A stretch of DNA of 64,000 bases. Source: Thuidium tamariscinum (taxonomy: Eukaryota > Streptophyta > Bryopsida > Hypnales > Thuidiaceae). Both the position numbers and the translations under genes were made by a program. The DNA is taken from assembly GCA_947034885.2 (NCBI GenBank), contig OX344758.2, positions 3,536,501 to 3,600,500 of the forward strand. Direction: 5' to 3'. This document shows positions 61,680 through 64,000 of the stretch, in pieces. The notes under the pieces were generated by a model, which was given only the letters and a program-made list of their open reading frames with translations, had not been told where the DNA came from and searched no databases. The first letter of the stretch is position 1; every line of letters starts with the position of its first letter.

Positions 61680-62560
61680 GGGTTCAAAAACATCATTGTT
61701 TTTGAAGCTTTATGGATCTAAATGTCTTTGAGTTATACAAATCTCAATTGAACAGTCTTGTAGTGTACATGTTGTAGATGACATGTACAAAATTTGAAGT
61801 CATTTGCCCGCATTGATTGCAAGATCATAATGTTTTAGTATTGAAAATGGATGCTGAAATTTTCCCAAAAACACATTTGGAGGTGAAATTTGATTTCTAA
61901 ACCTACTCAAATGAAAAAAACTTTACACTACTAAAAGATTCAAAACTAGTAAACAAACACATTGGTGAAAAAAAATTCATTCAATTGACTCATTGTGTCT
62001 ACAAAATTACTTTGAAATGTCAAAAATTAGTAAGAAAAATTGCAAAAAACACATCTAAAGCTAAACCTCCTTCTACTAGAATGTTTTTGAGTCACTCATT
62101 AATTCTTGGATACACATGAAAATTTAGCCACACAAACTAAACTAGTATGTGCAACTTTTTCAAAAACAAATGATTGAAAATGAACTCTTTGTGAAGAAGA
62201 AACAAGCTGCCGAAGTTCACTGTACCACAGTAATGGCAAGATTTCAAACTTCAAATTGCTCCCAAACATTCAAAACAACTTGGATTGACATGAAAACTTC
62301 ACCACAATAACTATACTTTAAGGGGAACAAAACTCAACAAATTTATCGAAAATGAACAATGGATGAAGGAAATACAAGGCCCTGAAGTTGCAACCCTAAA
62401 ACGCAGTTTGGTGAACTCAAATTGAAGTTGTGAATTTTGATTGGCTTCCAAAAGATCAACACATCTTGGATTGATCTGAAAATTTTACCATACAAAGTAG
62501 AGGAGAGAACACAATTTTTCCAATAAGTTATATTGAATTTAGACATTGGATGCAAAATTT
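61680..62560 (-). repeat. dispersed repeat, inverted partner of 58080-58790
   Basis: See the partner for shared landmarks. The two copies could form a large inverted repeat with a ~3-kb loop. Confidence 0.65.
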
Positions 62561-62663
62561 ACAATACTTTGAATTGGACTTGAAATTGTGTGGGGACACT
62601 TTCTGTCCTCTTTGTCACTTTGGGGTTAAATTATTTGTATAAAAAAGAAGGCAAGATAAGTAC

Positions 62664-63086
62664 AAGGAGGTAGAACCACCCTTATCCAATCACTTAAAGC
62701 AATTTTGGAACACATCATGAGGAGTATGAGGCTATGCAAATTTTTCCCATGTAGCAAGATAGGAAATACGGGGATTGCAAATTCTTCACAATTTTATTCT
62801 CAAAACTGAAATCACTATGAAAGCCAAAAAGTGCTTAGAATCCATAGTCAATGTCTAAACTCTTCTCATTCCGATCATTCAAGTGACTACTTTCTTAATT
62901 GGTACTTCCAATATACTTTATGACACTTTGGGACATGTGTCATGACCTCATTAGTCCCAACCTTGAAAATGAGGAAAAGGTACATTCCAAACTTTGATTG
63001 GAAATCACTTCTAACCTTGGTTGGAAATAGACACATCCTACAAGTTGGGAATGGGTCCTTGGTCAAGAATAAGTGGTTCTACCTTA
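62664..63086 (+). mobile_element. MITE family 3, copy 3
   Basis: About 423 bp, the closest relative of 55863-56288 in the same orientation. Termini GGTAGAACCACC and GTGGTTCTACCTTA. Confidence 0.7.
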
Positions 63087-63379
63087 GATAGAAACCCAAT
63101 AAATTAAAGGACCTTCTTCCAAATGGAGCCCTTAAGTAAGTGAAATTAGATTAGTCAATTGTATTGTTGAGGATACAAGTGGCCATCATTTTCTAAATTG
63201 CATAAATCTCAATTGAAGGGATTTGGATAATTAGAGGGATCCATAAGATGCCCTTACCCTACACTAATTTTCTCGATGTTTGATACTATGTAAATATTAA
63301 GTAATATAGTTGTACAAGAATTAACTACTTTTGACTTACATTTTCTCTTGGAAAGAAATGGAAACAGTTTTCATTGTAT

Positions 63380-64000
63380 AAAGTTAACCCCTAAATTCCC
63401 AAGGCCATTTTTCTATCAAAAACCACTCAAAACAGCCATTTTTTCTGCAATCGTCCAAGAATACAAAAATTAATTTAAGAAAATCTAACCATAGGATCTT
63501 GTACTTTACTTGTCTTAGGTCACATGGTAAAAATTTCATGAAGTTTGACCGTATAGATTGAAAGATATTAACGTTCAAAGTTGAATAAGAAAGTTTTTTT
63601 GAACATTGGACTGCAATTTCAAACGACTTTGACCGCCAATTGTGAATTTTTTTGCACTACATACTTTGAATTTTTAAAAAAATTATGTTGAAGAATTGAG
63701 TTGAAAGTCTAGGAAAAAAAATTCAAAAAAACACACGCTTGATTTTCATTCTTTAAAAGAATACTAAATAGAAGTAGGTCCAAGATTGGAAAAAAAACAA
63801 AATTGTTAATAACTCCAAGATGGAATTGAAAGACAATAATCCCAATGGTGAGATTGTTTTAGCAATCAAACACAACATTCTCTAAGAAAAATTGTGAAAA
63901 ATTGTGAAAATTGCATTCAAAAATGAACCCTACAAGTTATTTTTTCAGGAAGATGCTAAAATTGCCCGAAAAACAAAATTGTCTTTAACTTTCTCATTAT
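63380..64000 (+). repeat. dispersed repeat, copy 2 (partner 4330-4960), cut by window end
   Basis: Landmarks are given at the partner. Divergence is moderate. Confidence 0.7.

Overview
This looks like nuclear DNA of a land plant. It is AT-rich, repeat-dense and gene-poor, with spliced genes and GT/AG introns. The recognisable plant families (a MIP1-type leucine-zipper/DUF547 protein, an NTF2/SnoaL-like protein, a DUF7869-type protein) and the short-intron style suggest a non-seed plant such as a bryophyte. That placement is an inference; nothing seen fixes the species.

Layout. 1-7.2 kb: AT-rich intergenic DNA with a degenerate ~180-bp satellite and dispersed repeats. 7.28-10.26 kb (minus): a compact spliced NTF2-like gene whose exons join in frame. 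11-20.5 kb: intergenic DNA with several MITE-like inverted-repeat elements, some nested. 20.52-39.38 kb: an apparent 18.9-kb DNA transposon, described below. 42.05-47.65 kb (minus): a conserved MIP1-like gene, seven exons resolved. 49-64 kb: intergenic DNA with MITEs, a piggyBac-like MITE, dispersed repeats and two GC-rich islands without a recognised product.

The central element is the main discovery. A perfect 21-bp inverted repeat beginning AAGGCCATATTCG lies at 20521 and, inverted, ends at 39381. Between the two copies lie two divergently arranged coding blocks. The rightward one is an intact 948-codon ORF with a DUF7869-like region that I propose as the transposase. The leftward one is a long composite gene or gene set (28.7 to 21.0 kb). 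It has a ParB/DGQHR-like segment, a degenerate methyltransferase-like segment, a coiled-coil and acidic region, and an FCP1/HAD-phosphatase segment. Its frame is broken by six isolated stops, all TAG or TGA. The element also carries 28 copies of a 21-bp palindrome (arms TTATCYTCG and complement around 3 nt). They occur in exons, introns and spacers inside the element; I saw none elsewhere in the window. In several exons they are read in the same frame as the peptide NYPRxEDN/K.

Working model (inference): a large cargo-carrying plant DNA transposon. An intact right-hand ORF supplies transposition, and the left-hand ParB/methyltransferase/HAD gene is decaying. The palindromes are either binding sites for an element protein or tiny parasitic palindromic repeats that spread within the element.
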